Of a stretch of 64,000 bases of DNA, positions 43,656 through 54,341 are shown piece by piece. The stretch's first letter is position 1. Every line of letters begins with the position of its first letter. The notes beneath the pieces are model-generated. The model searched no databases. It had not been told where the DNA came from and saw only the letters and a program-made list of their open reading frames with translations. Position numbers and translations under genes: made by a program. The stretch lies in contig NZ_CP033204.1 in NCBI RefSeq assembly GCF_022701295.1, forward strand, positions 2,294,001 to 2,358,000, written 5' to 3'. The DNA comes from Sphingopyxis sp. YF1. GTDB taxonomy: Bacteria > Pseudomonadota > Alphaproteobacteria > Sphingomonadales > Sphingomonadaceae.

Positions 43656-44915
43656 CTAATCGACCGCTTTGACGATCAGGCTGGCGTTGGTGCCGCCGAA
43701 GCCGAAGCTGTTGTTGAGCGCGGCCTTGACCTTGCGCTTCTTCGCCACCTTGGGAACCAGGTCGGCGCCTTCGGTGCCCTCGTCGGGATTGTCGAGGTTG
43801 AGCGTCGGCGGGACGATCTGGTCGCGGATCGCAAGGATGCAGAAGATCGTCTCGACCGCGCCCGCGCCGCCGAGCAGGTGGCCGATCGCCGACTTGGTCG
43901 AGCTCATCGAGACATTGGCCATCGCATCGCCGAACAGGCGCTTGACCGCGCCGAGTTCGATCGTGTCGGCCATCGTCGAGGTACCGTGGGCGTTGATATA
44001 GTCGATGTCGGAGGGGGTCATGCCCGCCTTCTTCAGCGCCGCGCTCATCGAGCGGAAAGCGCCGTCCATTTCAGGATCGGGCGCGGTGACATGATAGGCG
44101 TCGCCCGACAGGCCATAGCCGACGACTTCGGCGTAGATTTTCGCGCCGCGCGCCTTGGCATGCTCATATTCCTCGAGCACGACGACGCCCGCGCCCTCGC
44201 CCATCACGAAGCCGTCGCGGTCCTTGTCATAGGGACGGCTCGCCTGTTCGGGGCGGTCGTTGTAGCTCATGTTGAGCGCACGCGCCTGCGCGAATCCCGC
44301 GATGCCGATCGGGCAGATCGTCGCCTCGGCGCCGCCCGCGAGCATGATGTCGGCGTCGTCGTCGCGGATCATCCGCGCCGCATCGCCGATCGAATGCGCA
44401 CCGGTCGAGCAGGCGGTGACGACGGCATGATTCGGGCCCTTGAGGCCGTATTTGATGCTGACCTGACCCGAGATCAGGTTGATCAGGCGGCCGTGTACGA
44501 AGTGCGGGCTGACGCGGCCCGGCCCTTTTTCGGCGAGCAGCAGGCTCTCGCTCTCGATGCCCGGCAGGCCGCCGATGCCCGAGCCGATCGAGCAGCCGGC
44601 GCGCACCTTCTGTTCCTCGGTGAGGTCGGTCAGGCCCGCATCCTCGAGCGCCTGCCCCGCGGCGTCGATGCCGAAAATGATGAAGGGATCGACCTGGCGC
44701 TGGACCTTGTGGTCGACGCGCTTGCCCGGATCGAACCCATATTCATGGTCGGGGCCCTTGACCTCGCACGCGATCGTGCATTTCTGGTCCGATGCATCGA
44801 AATGCGTGATCGGCCCCGCGCCCGATTTCCCGGCGATCAGATTTTTCCAGCTGGTTTCGACGTCTCCGCCCAGCGGCGTCACCAAACCCAAACCCGTCAC
44901 CACAACCCGGCGCAT
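43656..44915 (-). CDS. fabF: Beta-ketoacyl-ACP synthase II
   Basis: 419-aa condensing enzyme of fatty acid elongation. Start RRVVVTGLGLVTPLG; catalytic cysteine in AVVTACSTGAHSIGDA, histidines in INAHGTSTMADTIE and SAIGHLLGGAGAVE, and the terminal NNSFGFGGTNASLIV. The ATG at 44913-44915 is the family start; an upstream in-frame extension is not supported. Downstream of acpP (separated by a terminator) and upstream of mltG. Confidence 0.96.
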   Translation of the reverse strand: MRRVVVTGLGLVTPLGGDVETSWKNLIAGKSGAGPITHFDASDQKCTIACEVKGPDHEYGFDPGKRVDHKVQRQVDPFIIFGIDAAGQALEDAGLTDLTEEQKVRAGCSIGSGIGGLPGIESESLLLAEKGPGRVSPHFVHGRLINLISGQVSIKYGLKGPNHAVVTACSTGAHSIGDAARMIRDDDADIMLAGGAEATICPIGIAGFAQARALNMSYNDRPEQASRPYDKDRDGFVMGEGAGVVVLEEYEHAKARGAKIYAEVVGYGLSGDAYHVTAPDPEMDGAFRSMSAALKKAGMTPSDIDYINAHGTSTMADTIELGAVKRLFGDAMANVSMSSTKSAIGHLLGGAGAVETIFCILAIRDQIVPPTLNLDNPDEGTEGADLVPKVAKKRKVKAALNNSFGFGGTNASLIVKAVD

Positions 44916-44993
44916 AATCATTCCTTTCGTCGGCCCCGTCCGCGCGGCGGCCCGCATCATCATCGTCGGCGCTTCTAGAGAAGCTCAGCGCAT

Positions 44994-45041
44994 AAAAAAA
45001 GCTTCCCGGTCACTGCGCGCGAGCGCTCGAGACCGGGAAGC
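44994..45041 (-). terminator. Rho-independent terminator downstream of acpP
   Basis: An 11-bp perfect stem, GCTTCCCGGTC (45001-45011) with GACCGGGAAGC (45031-45041), followed on the minus strand by seven T. It lies between acpP and fabF, explaining high acpP expression independent of fabF. Confidence 0.88.
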
Positions 45042-45095
45042 CGGAAATGCGTGGGCAGCGTCGCCGCCGCATCCGGCCAGGCCGGACAGGCTGAA

Positions 45096-45332
45096 TCAGC
45101 CCTTGTTCGCTTCGATATAGTCGATCGCGTCCTTGACGGTGGCGATCTTTTCCGCCGCGTCGTCAGGAATTTCGACGCCGAATTCTTCCTCGAACGCCAT
45201 CACCAGCTCGACGATGTCGAGGCTGTCCGCGCCCAGATCGTCGATGAAGCTCGCTTCTTCGGTGACCTTGTCGGCTTCGACGCCCAGATGCTCGACGACG
45301 ATCTTCTTAACTTTTTCGGCCGAATCGCTCAT
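45096..45332 (-). CDS. acpP: Acyl carrier protein
   Basis: 78-aa acidic carrier protein. The phosphopantetheine attachment serine is S37 in [12 protein letters not shown]; flanking helices match AcpP ([32 protein letters not shown]). It carries growing acyl chains for FabF and other enzymes. The 289-bp gap upstream (45333-45621) has room for its promoter; no gene is seen there. Confidence 0.97.
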   Translation of the reverse strand: MSDSAEKVKKIVVEHLGVEADKVTEEASFIDDLGADSLDIVELVMAFEEEFGVEIPDDAAEKIATVKDAIDYIEANKG

Positions 45333-45621
45333 GCGCTATTCCTTTTCTGACTAAGCCGTGAATGTGAATTTGCCCTAATGTGCGCCAGCCGGGCTGGCAA
45401 GAGGGCTGGCGTCGGGGTGCCCGGCGCATGCGGATCGGCCAATGCCTCGCCTGCGGCGCTATCGACCGACCGTCCCCCTTTCTGCCCCACCGGCACCTGG
45501 CGCCGAAATAGGGAATGCCGCCGCCGCGATCAAGGTCGAACAACTCCGATACCGCAAGACCGGCGAAAGGCGGGAGCCGCGCGGGCCGGCCCCGTGGACA
45601 TGGGGCACGCGGCCGGCCGCG

Positions 45622-47433
45622 TCAGCCGCCCCTCCCCGGCTTCGGCCCCGCGGCGGCCCCGGCACCGACCACGCCCGACTGGCGCAGCGCGTCCGAGGCG
45701 GTGGCGATCACCGCGGGCGAAATCATGAACCGCCCGAGGACGCGTTCGGGCGACGCGCTCGCGGGCTGGTGGGTATAGTCGAGGAGGCGACGCCACACCC
45801 GCCGCCCCTGTTCAACTTCGCCCATTCGCGCGAGAACGATCGAGCGCACCATCAGATATTGCGGCTCGAGATTGCTCGGCGACGGCAGGCTGTCGAGCAA
45901 TGCCAGCGCCGCGGCCTGATCGCCCTGCTGCGAACGGAGAAAGGCCAGCGTGACCGCGGGGACGCCGGGATGCGACGCGTCGAGCGCGACCGAGCGCGCG
46001 AGCAAGGCCGCGCCGTCTTCGCGGTCGCCGCACGCGGCCTTGAACAGGCCGAGGAAGCCCGTGAGATCGGCGTCGTAGCGATTGAGCGTCACCGCCGCCT
46101 CGCCCATCACCGCCCCGCGTCCGCATTCGCCGCGATAGAAATGCGCGCGCGCCATCGCGAACAGCCCCGCGGCGCTGGTCGGCCCCGCATCATAGGCGCG
46201 CTTCGCGAAAAGCTGCGCCTCGGCGAACGCCTTCTTTCCTTCGTCGGTCGTGCGCTGCGGTTGCCAGTCGCCGAAGCGCAGCAGCGACAGCGCCGCGAGC
46301 GGCACCGGGTCCTGCGGCAGGTCGACGAGCGTCGCGCGCAGGCAGCGGTCGACGCGGCGGACCCGTTCGGGATTGCGCATCTGGAGCGTCCGGTTGAACT
46401 GCGCCAGACAGGGGAAACCCGACGCATAATTGTCGGGCTGGCGCTGCAACTGGTCGCGCACGACGACGCCATAATCGCCCGCCACCTGCGCGATCGCGGG
46501 CTCGATCCCGGTGAATTCGGGAATATCCTGATCGGTCAGCCGGATCTGCTGCGACCAGATGGCGCGCTCGTCGGCGACGCGGTTGAGCACCAGCGTGACG
46601 TCGACCGGCCCCTGGAGCGTGCGGACGAGCGACGCGTCGAGCCGATAGTCGGCACGCAGTTGCGCGCCCGCCGCCTTGGGATCGCGCGCCGCCAGCAGCT
46701 GGATCAGCTCGAATCGCCGCAGCCCGTCGCGCAGCTTGCTGTCGAGCGCGCGCGCCATCGCGCGCGACGGTCCCGTTTCACCCGCCACCGGCTTGCTGAC
46801 CTCGATCGTCGGCATCGGCACGAAATCGCTTCCCAGCAGCGAACCGCTCGACCGTGCGGCCAGCCAGCCCGCGAGCGCCGCGAGAAGGAGCGCGACGACG
46901 AAGCCGAGCCAGAGCCAGCGCGCGCGCGGGCGCGGCATGGGGGGAAGCAACGACGACGCTCCGGACGCGGCGCCGCCCGCGGACGGCGGCGCGCCGGCGG
47001 CCGCGGCAGCGCCCGCCTCCTCGCCCGGCGGCGCCTCGCCCGCATCGCCGCCGCGCGCGCCCGGCGGCGCCGCGCGATACTGGACGACGACCTCGTAGCT
47101 GCCCTGCGGCACGCGCAGACGGTGGAGCCACGGCTTTTCGGAATAATAGCGGTCGAGCAGGCTGCGCAGCCGACCGACCATCACGCGCGGATAGCTGTCG
47201 ACCGCGGGATCGAAATCGGCGCTGCGGCCCAGCGCTTCGGTCGCGATCGCATAGGCCTTGGGCGCCGCGCGATTGCCCTGCAGCCGATGGTCGACCAGAT
47301 ATTGCAGGAGCCGCGACAGCACCGGCGAACGCACGAACATCGGCGATTCGAGAAGGTGCACCAACTCGCTCGCGATCACCTGTTCGGTGTCGCCGCCGTC
47401 CTGTCCCACGCTCGCCTTCGTGCGGTCCATCAC
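45622..47433 (-). CDS. Membrane-anchored regulator-like protein with C-terminal TPR domain
   Basis: 603-aa protein. The N-terminal domain (about 25-120: SPVLSRLLQYLVDHRLQGN, KAYAIATEALGRSADFDPAVDSYPRVMVGRLRSLLDRYY, then LRVPQGSYEVVV) matches the putative DNA-binding module of alphaproteobacterial adenylate-cyclase-like/TPR regulators. A Pro/Ala-rich linker, one membrane helix (about 175-195) and TPR-like helices follow. Inference: a membrane-bound transcriptional regulator of CadC-like topology. A GTTGTTAC-N12-GTAACAAC palindrome lies 66 bp upstream of its start. Target genes unknown. Confidence 0.75.
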   Translation of the reverse strand: MMDRTKASVGQDGGDTEQVIASELVHLLESPMFVRSPVLSRLLQYLVDHRLQGNRAAPKAYAIATEALGRSADFDPAVDSYPRVMVGRLRSLLDRYYSEKPWLHRLRVPQGSYEVVVQYRAAPPGARGGDAGEAPPGEEAGAAAAAGAPPSAGGAASGASSLLPPMPRPRARWLWLGFVVALLLAALAGWLAARSSGSLLGSDFVPMPTIEVSKPVAGETGPSRAMARALDSKLRDGLRRFELIQLLAARDPKAAGAQLRADYRLDASLVRTLQGPVDVTLVLNRVADERAIWSQQIRLTDQDIPEFTGIEPAIAQVAGDYGVVVRDQLQRQPDNYASGFPCLAQFNRTLQMRNPERVRRVDRCLRATLVDLPQDPVPLAALSLLRFGDWQPQRTTDEGKKAFAEAQLFAKRAYDAGPTSAAGLFAMARAHFYRGECGRGAVMGEAAVTLNRYDADLTGFLGLFKAACGDREDGAALLARSVALDASHPGVPAVTLAFLRSQQGDQAAALALLDSLPSPSNLEPQYLMVRSIVLARMGEVEQGRRVWRRLLDYTHQPASASPERVLGRFMISPAVIATASDALRQSGVVGAGAAAGPKPGRGG

Positions 47434-47895
47434 TACCCTTCAATGCCCTCGAACGGGCTGCGGTGCGGTAGATACGCCAATAACCGGGCGCGACCAGCGT
47501 TGTTACTTCTATGTAACGGTAACAACAAAGCCAGCCTTCCTAACATATAATTGCGCGAACCCCAAGAGCGCACGCAAAAAGGCGAAACGAGGTTAATAAT
47601 TGCTTACCCGAATGCGACAACCCGCTACGTGACCCGATGTAACTCACCATCTTGTCCCATATCGGGCATCCCAACAGCGTGGCGACGCCTTCCAGGACGT
47701 TGCTGTCTGGTCCGGGCCTTGCCCGGCTCGACGAATTGAAGTCGATCGATCGACGGGTGCGAGCTGGTCCCTGGCACCTGTCGCAGGATTGGACGGCTTC
47801 ATACACAGAGACTTCGCCGGGCGGCGAAATGGCCCCACCCGTTTTTCCGCCCGGCAAGTCCGCTTCCCACGATCATCGATACCCGTCTGTTGCGC
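47434..47895. other. Intergenic region upstream of TPR regulator
   Basis: About 460 bp of lower G+C without a supported gene. It holds the palindrome at 47499-47526 and further GTAAC motifs (for example 47637-47642). Short reading frames here lack RBS and family features. Confidence 0.6.
47499..47526. promoter_or_regulatory. Palindromic putative operator GTTGTTAC-N12-GTAACAAC
   Basis: Perfect 8-bp inverted repeat, with an extra direct GTAAC half-site inside, 66 bp upstream of the TPR regulator start. Candidate binding site of that regulator or another protein. Confidence 0.5.
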
Positions 47896-48492
47896 CTAGC
47901 GGCGCGGCCGCCACTGCGCATAGAGTCTGAGCGCCAGCGCGGCAAGGAAGAGCGGCGCCAAAATTCGCCCCTCGGCATGGTAGCCGGGATCGGCGTGGAA
48001 CGCCCGGCCCGTGTAGCTGATCGTGAAGACCAGCCAGACATGGTGGATGCCGATGCGGTGAAGCCAGATCCACCCGCGCCCGAGCAGGCGCTGCGACGCG
48101 TCGTTCGAGGTCAGCGCCATCAGATAGATCAGCGCATAGGCAAGGCCGCCGCCGACCAGCGTCGCGACCGGCCGCGGCCGGAAGGCGAGGATGTTCACGA
48201 GCAGCGCGGCGAGATGGATGCTGTGCGCGAGCGCGAAACCCAGCCCCCACTGGCGCCGGCGGCGGCGGAGCGCCGTGGTGACAGGCCCCGGCCACAGCGT
48301 GCGAAGCGTCGAGGCAAGATAGGCGACGAGGAACAGCGGCGCCGCGGCGCGCGCGGTCCAGCGCGCCGCAAGCAGCGCCTCCTGCGGGGCACCGTGCCCT
48401 GCGACCAGCGCCGCGGCGACCGCGACCAGCCCCGCCGCGAGCCCGGCAAGGAGCGGCGTCCGGCGCCGATCGAGCCAGCCGGTCGCGCTCAG
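47896..48492 (-). CDS. Ferric-reductase-like transmembrane domain protein
   Basis: About 198-aa membrane protein of the ferric reductase/MsrQ-like haem-binding family: six helices, with histidines in GFALAHSIHLAALLV and LHRIGIHHVWLVF suited to b-haem ligation. No ATG/GTG/TTG start is evident at the expected N-terminus: the frame from SATGWLDRRR begins with CTG overlapping the stop of the VOC gene (CTGA), so the start is uncertain. Probably co-transcribed with that gene. Electron partner unknown. Confidence 0.68.
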   Translation of the reverse strand: MSATGWLDRRRTPLLAGLAAGLVAVAAALVAGHGAPQEALLAARWTARAAAPLFLVAYLASTLRTLWPGPVTTALRRRRRQWGLGFALAHSIHLAALLVNILAFRPRPVATLVGGGLAYALIYLMALTSNDASQRLLGRGWIWLHRIGIHHVWLVFTISYTGRAFHADPGYHAEGRILAPLFLAALALRLYAQWRPRR

Positions 48493-48893
48493 GCCGCCGG
48501 CCCGATCCGGAAGGCGCACAGCTTGTTGCCGTCGGGGTCGCGGAAATAGGCGGCGTAGAAGGCTTGCGCGCCTTCCTCGCCGCGCACGCCCGGCGCGCCC
48601 TCGCACGTCCCGCCCAGTTCGAGCGCCCGCGCGTGGAGCGCGTCGACCTTGGCGCGTTCGTCGACGACGAGCGCCGCCATATGGCCGTTGCCGCGATCGG
48701 CGGGCTGGCCGTCATGGGGCCGCGTCACCGCGATCCCCGGCTGGCCCCAGCCGGTGCCGTAGAGGGTGAAGCCGTTCGCCTCGCTGTCGGACATGCGCAT
48801 CAGTTCGCTCGCGCCGATCGTCGCGAGCAGCGCGGCGTAGAAAGCCCGCGCCCGCTCGATGTCGTTGGTCCCCATGGTGACATAGCCGATCAT
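48489..48893 (-). CDS. VOC superfamily protein (glyoxalase-like)
   Basis: 134-aa single-domain VOC protein: MIGYVTMGTNDIERARAFYAALL at the start, GNGHMAALVVDERAKVDALHARAL in the middle and the closing FYAAYFRDPDGNKLCAF. Possible metal ligands are present in part only (no clear N-terminal His), so enzymatic activity is uncertain. Distinct from the VOC protein at 28483-28902. Overlaps the following membrane-protein frame by four bases. Confidence 0.85.
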   Translation of the reverse strand: MIGYVTMGTNDIERARAFYAALLATIGASELMRMSDSEANGFTLYGTGWGQPGIAVTRPHDGQPADRGNGHMAALVVDERAKVDALHARALELGGTCEGAPGVRGEEGAQAFYAAYFRDPDGNKLCAFRIGPAA

Positions 48894-48969
48894 CGCGTTT
48901 CCCCCGCAAAAGAAAGAGGCGCGCGGCCGGCCGGCCGCGCGCCTCCGCGCTCGGGAGATATCAGTCGCC

Positions 48970-49536
48970 TCAGCTCTTGCAAGGTCCGATATGGGTACTC
49001 GTGACCTGCATCTGCACCTCCATCTGGCCGCCCGTGGGCGCCGGGCCCTTCGAGGTGATCAGCATGTCGGTCTTCCTGGGGTCGAGCGTCCCGAGCATCG
49101 CCAGATCGACCTTCTGGCCGTTGGCGGTGCAGGTACCCGCCACGTCGAGCTTGCCGCCGCCGACCGCGTTCTTCGACCAGCTGCACGCCTCGCCATAGCC
49201 CTTCGACAGCGCCTCGGAGATATTCTCCTGGTCGACCTGCGCCTGGGTGAGGCATTGTTCGGAGCCGCTCTGTGTCTCGAACTGCTTGCTCATCTGGTCC
49301 TTGGCCGCGGCGGGCATGCCGGGCATGTCGAACTTGACGAGCTTGATATCGGTCTTCCAGTTGCCCGCCTCGCGCTTGACCGCCCCGGCCGCCGCGACGG
49401 GCGCGTCGCCCGTACCGGTGGCGGCGGTGCCGCTCGCGGCCGTATCACCGCCGGCCTTGGCCGCTTCATCCGATTTGCCGCAACCGGCCACCATCAAGGC
49501 GGCGCCAAGCGCCGCAACCGTCACCAATTTGTTCAT
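48970..49536 (-). CDS. DUF3617 family lipoprotein
   Basis: 188-aa exported lipoprotein: signal peptide with VAGC lipobox, a Ala/Gly/Thr-rich linker, then a DUF3617 domain with REAGNWKTDIKLVKFDMPGMPA, SEQCLTQAQVDQ and CSWSKNAVGGGKLDVAGTC. Two conserved Cys pairs probably form disulfides. An AGGAGG RBS lies 9 bp before the chosen ATG (49534-49536). Paralogous to the next gene upstream; function unknown. Confidence 0.82.
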   Translation of the reverse strand: MNKLVTVAALGAALMVAGCGKSDEAAKAGGDTAASGTAATGTGDAPVAAAGAVKREAGNWKTDIKLVKFDMPGMPAAAKDQMSKQFETQSGSEQCLTQAQVDQENISEALSKGYGEACSWSKNAVGGGKLDVAGTCTANGQKVDLAMLGTLDPRKTDMLITSKGPAPTGGQMEVQMQVTSTHIGPCKS

Positions 49537-49626
49537 GCGTATCATCCTCCTGCTGGACGGATCGAAAACGCATGAAAAGACCGGGGGTTGCGTGCCAGCG
49601 CCGCATGACGGCCGGCGACCGCGCGA

Positions 49627-50208
49627 TCAGCTCTTGGCGGGCGGCTCGGGGGGTTCGGCGGGCGGAGTGATGTCGTTCGGACCACATTCGCCCTTGCGCG
49701 CGCCGGAGACGCGCATGACGATCGTGCCTTCCTCGCCGCCGCCGGCCTTGAGCATCGTCATCGTCATCGTCACATCCTGCGCCGTCGCGCCGCTGGTGCC
49801 CTTTGCGACCATCTTCATCTCGCCGCCCGGACGCTTGCAGGTCGCCGCGAAATCGACGTTCTTGCCGCTGTGGTTTTCCTTGTCGATCGTGCAGTCCTGC
49901 CCCTGCGAACCCATCTGCGAAATCCGCTTGGCGATATCCTGCTGCTCGGCAGCTTCGGGCGTGATGCAGACGCTGACGCCGCTCATCGCCGCGAACATCT
50001 GGTTCATCTGGTCCTTGGCGTTCGCCGGAACGCCCTCACCCTTGAACTCGACCACCTCGATCTTCGACGACCAGCTCCCCGGCTGCGGCTTTTCGGGGGG
50101 CGTCTTCGCCGCGGCCGCGCTGCCGCCTTCGCCGTCCTTCGACGCCTTGTCGCCGCACGCAGCCAGCACCAGGCTGCTCGCGACCGCGAGCATCAGAGTC
50201 TTTTTCAT
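49627..50208 (-). CDS. DUF3617 family lipoprotein (paralogue)
   Basis: 193-aa lipoprotein: MKKTLMLAVASSLVLAAC signal and lipobox, linker, DUF3617 domain with PGSWSSKIEVVEFKGEGVPANAKDQM and VCITPEAAEQQD. It aligns along its length with the neighbouring 48970-49536 product, including the DQM and cysteine positions, and so is a tandem duplicate. Start at ATG 50206-50208. Confidence 0.82.
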   Translation of the reverse strand: MKKTLMLAVASSLVLAACGDKASKDGEGGSAAAAKTPPEKPQPGSWSSKIEVVEFKGEGVPANAKDQMNQMFAAMSGVSVCITPEAAEQQDIAKRISQMGSQGQDCTIDKENHSGKNVDFAATCKRPGGEMKMVAKGTSGATAQDVTMTMTMLKAGGGEEGTIVMRVSGARKGECGPNDITPPAEPPEPPAKS

Positions 50209-50291
50209 GCTATTTCCCCTGCCGAGTCCGATTGTGGACACGGCCACTCCTTACCATATCGACCGCCCTGGCAACGGCTAATATCGCGGCG

Positions 50292-51287
50292 CTATTTCGC
50301 CCGCTCGGCCATCCTCCGCGCGATCGGTCCTTCGACCTTCATCACGTCGACGAACAGCTTGTCGGGCTGTGCCACGCATTCGAGCCGCGCCGCCGCATAG
50401 CGCATGTCGAACGCGGCCTTCTTTTCCCTGAACTGCGACACGCCGCTCAGCATGTCCTGCGACAGCGCGCTGAGCCCCAGCATCATCGTGTAGAATTCAT
50501 TCTTCTCGTTCGCCGGCCAATTCGCCGCCCACCAGCTTTCGTCGCGCGCGAACTGGTCGCAGCGATAGCGCAAGACGCCGCCGCCCGGCCCCGGCGTACG
50601 ATAATTGTCGAAGCTGAAGGGTATCCGCACCGGCAGTGCAAACGGCTTGCCCGCGCCGTCGCGATAGGGTCGATAGCGCGACGCGTTGGCGGCCTCCAGC
50701 GCCGCCGCGTCCAGCATCGCCGACCGGCTGCTTTGGAATATCGTGGTATCGACCAGCCGCCCGTCGGGACCGATCTTGCCGTCGATCACGACCTTGCCAT
50801 GCTCGCCCGCCGCGCGCGCAGCGTCGCTGAAGACCGGTTCGACGCGCACCGCATACATGGGATGACCGCTCGCCGCCTCGAACGAAAAAGGCAACAGCGC
50901 GGGCACCGCAATCGCCTTGCCCGCCTTGTCGACCGCCGGCGTGAATTTCAGCAGGCGCGCCGCGGCCAGCGCCGACGCGTCAAGTTCGGGCGGCGCGTTG
51001 CTGTACCGGATCGAAGCCTCATCGACATACCCCTCGGCGGTCACGATCATCGATACGCGCCCCTGCCCCTGCATCCCGGCGGCGCGCTGTTCCAGGCTAT
51101 GGGCGGGCTGAAAATCGCCGATCAGCCGCGGGCCCCGTGCCATTTGCGCCTGGTTCGCCAGCGCTTCGACCATCGCCGGGCTCCTTGCGGGTCCGGCGCT
51201 GTCGGTCGGCGGCGCAGCCGGTGCGGCGACGCCGCCCTCCTGCGTCATCATTGCCATGAAAATGAACGGCAAAACAGGCAGTGACAC
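50292..51287 (-). CDS. Protein with two TonB C-terminal-like domains
   Basis: 331-aa exported protein. A signal-peptide-like start ([14 protein letters not shown]) follows a GAGGAG RBS seven bases before the GTG at 51285-51287; the in-frame ATG upstream gives a non-signal extension. Two TonB_C-like repeats: [45 protein letters not shown] and [24 protein letters not shown]...[14 protein letters not shown] role in envelope interactions is likely, but no proline-rich spacer of true TonB is present. Divergent from uvrB. Confidence 0.8.
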   Translation of the reverse strand: MSLPVLPFIFMAMMTQEGGVAAPAAPPTDSAGPARSPAMVEALANQAQMARGPRLIGDFQPAHSLEQRAAGMQGQGRVSMIVTAEGYVDEASIRYSNAPPELDASALAAARLLKFTPAVDKAGKAIAVPALLPFSFEAASGHPMYAVRVEPVFSDAARAAGEHGKVVIDGKIGPDGRLVDTTIFQSSRSAMLDAAALEAANASRYRPYRDGAGKPFALPVRIPFSFDNYRTPGPGGGVLRYRCDQFARDESWWAANWPANEKNEFYTMMLGLSALSQDMLSGVSQFREKKAAFDMRYAAARLECVAQPDKLFVDVMKVEGPIARRMAERAK

Positions 51288-51360
51288 CCCATTCTCCTCG
51301 AAAGCCCCATCCCGTGCCTTTGGCCTTGGATTGGCGCCCATAACCTCCATATTGGCGGCG

Positions 51361-53547
<2,187 letters not shown>

Positions 53548-53638
53548 CGCTCTAATAGTATATATACACGCTTTAGGAACATCTGCGTACGCTTCACGAA
53601 CATATTGCTAACCGCGTGCCGACGGCGTAACATAAGGC

Positions 53639-54214
53639 ATGGTCAGATCGTCACGGGGACTGTCGTACCGACGCGTCCACGCAACTCACCACGCCCAAAA
53701 GTTTGCAAGGCTTCAGGGTGTTCCGCTGAATATCAGCGTCACCCTGAATTTGCATCTCGCGGGGGTCGTTGAAGAACAAGCAAGTACCTTTGTTTCAAAG
53801 CTGATCTCACAGCGCTTTTGTCCGTGGTTCCGTCGCGCTAAAGCCAATCGACATTCGGTTCCTCCGACATACATTTGGGTCCGCGAGGGCAAAGGCGGTC
53901 CGGGCCTTCATTGGGCGCTCCATATTCCCAAGGACATGAAAACCGAGTTTCTTGGCAGGCTGCCAATTTGGGTTCGGGAGCTTGCTGGGCAACAACTGCC
54001 GTCGAATGCGATTCACACGACATTCGTCTACAATTGCCACGGCCTCCGACTTTACATGTTGAAGGGTGCGGAACCCCGAGTAGCCGAACAGTTCGGCATT
54101 GATCCGATACCTCAAGGACTCGTCCTTGGCTCACGCTCTGGTGTCAGCAGGAACCTCCAACGAAGAAGTAGGACCAATGGAGGGTACAAGCCGCGCAGGT
54201 GGCGTCGACAATAA
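53639..54214 (+). CDS. Low-G+C protein of unknown function
   Basis: 191-aa basic protein, not recognised with certainty. Central segments (LNISVTLNLHLAGVVEEQAS, RFCPWFRRAK, PTYIWVREGKGGPGLHWALHIPKDM, FLGRLPIWVRELAGQQL) recall viral or plasmid replication-associated proteins by their HWALHIP-like pattern; I cannot name the family. The C-terminus is Arg-rich. G+C and codon use are clearly below those of uvrB and the S10 peptidase gene on either side, suggesting acquisition. No other mobile genes adjoin it. Confidence 0.6.
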   Translation: MVRSSRGLSYRRVHATHHAQKFARLQGVPLNISVTLNLHLAGVVEEQASTFVSKLISQRFCPWFRRAKANRHSVPPTYIWVREGKGGPGLHWALHIPKDMKTEFLGRLPIWVRELAGQQLPSNAIHTTFVYNCHGLRLYMLKGAEPRVAEQFGIDPIPQGLVLGSRSGVSRNLQRRSRTNGGYKPRRWRRQ

Positions 54215-54341
54215 GGAGCGAGGGTAACATAACCACTAAGGCCTCTTTGCCTTCGACCAAAGCCCTGCTGCAGCCGACAAGCAACCTTGCCCCCTCCCCG
54301 CGCGCCGATTAGCGTCCGCCGCCTCAACCGGGGAGAATCAT

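Noticed and set aside
45442..47550. A 702-codon plus-strand frame
   Set aside because: Entirely antisense to the TPR regulator gene, with Arg-rich shadow composition.
47540..47857. Possible 105-aa gene on the minus strand
   Set aside because: No RBS, no recognisable features, and the region is intergenic in character.
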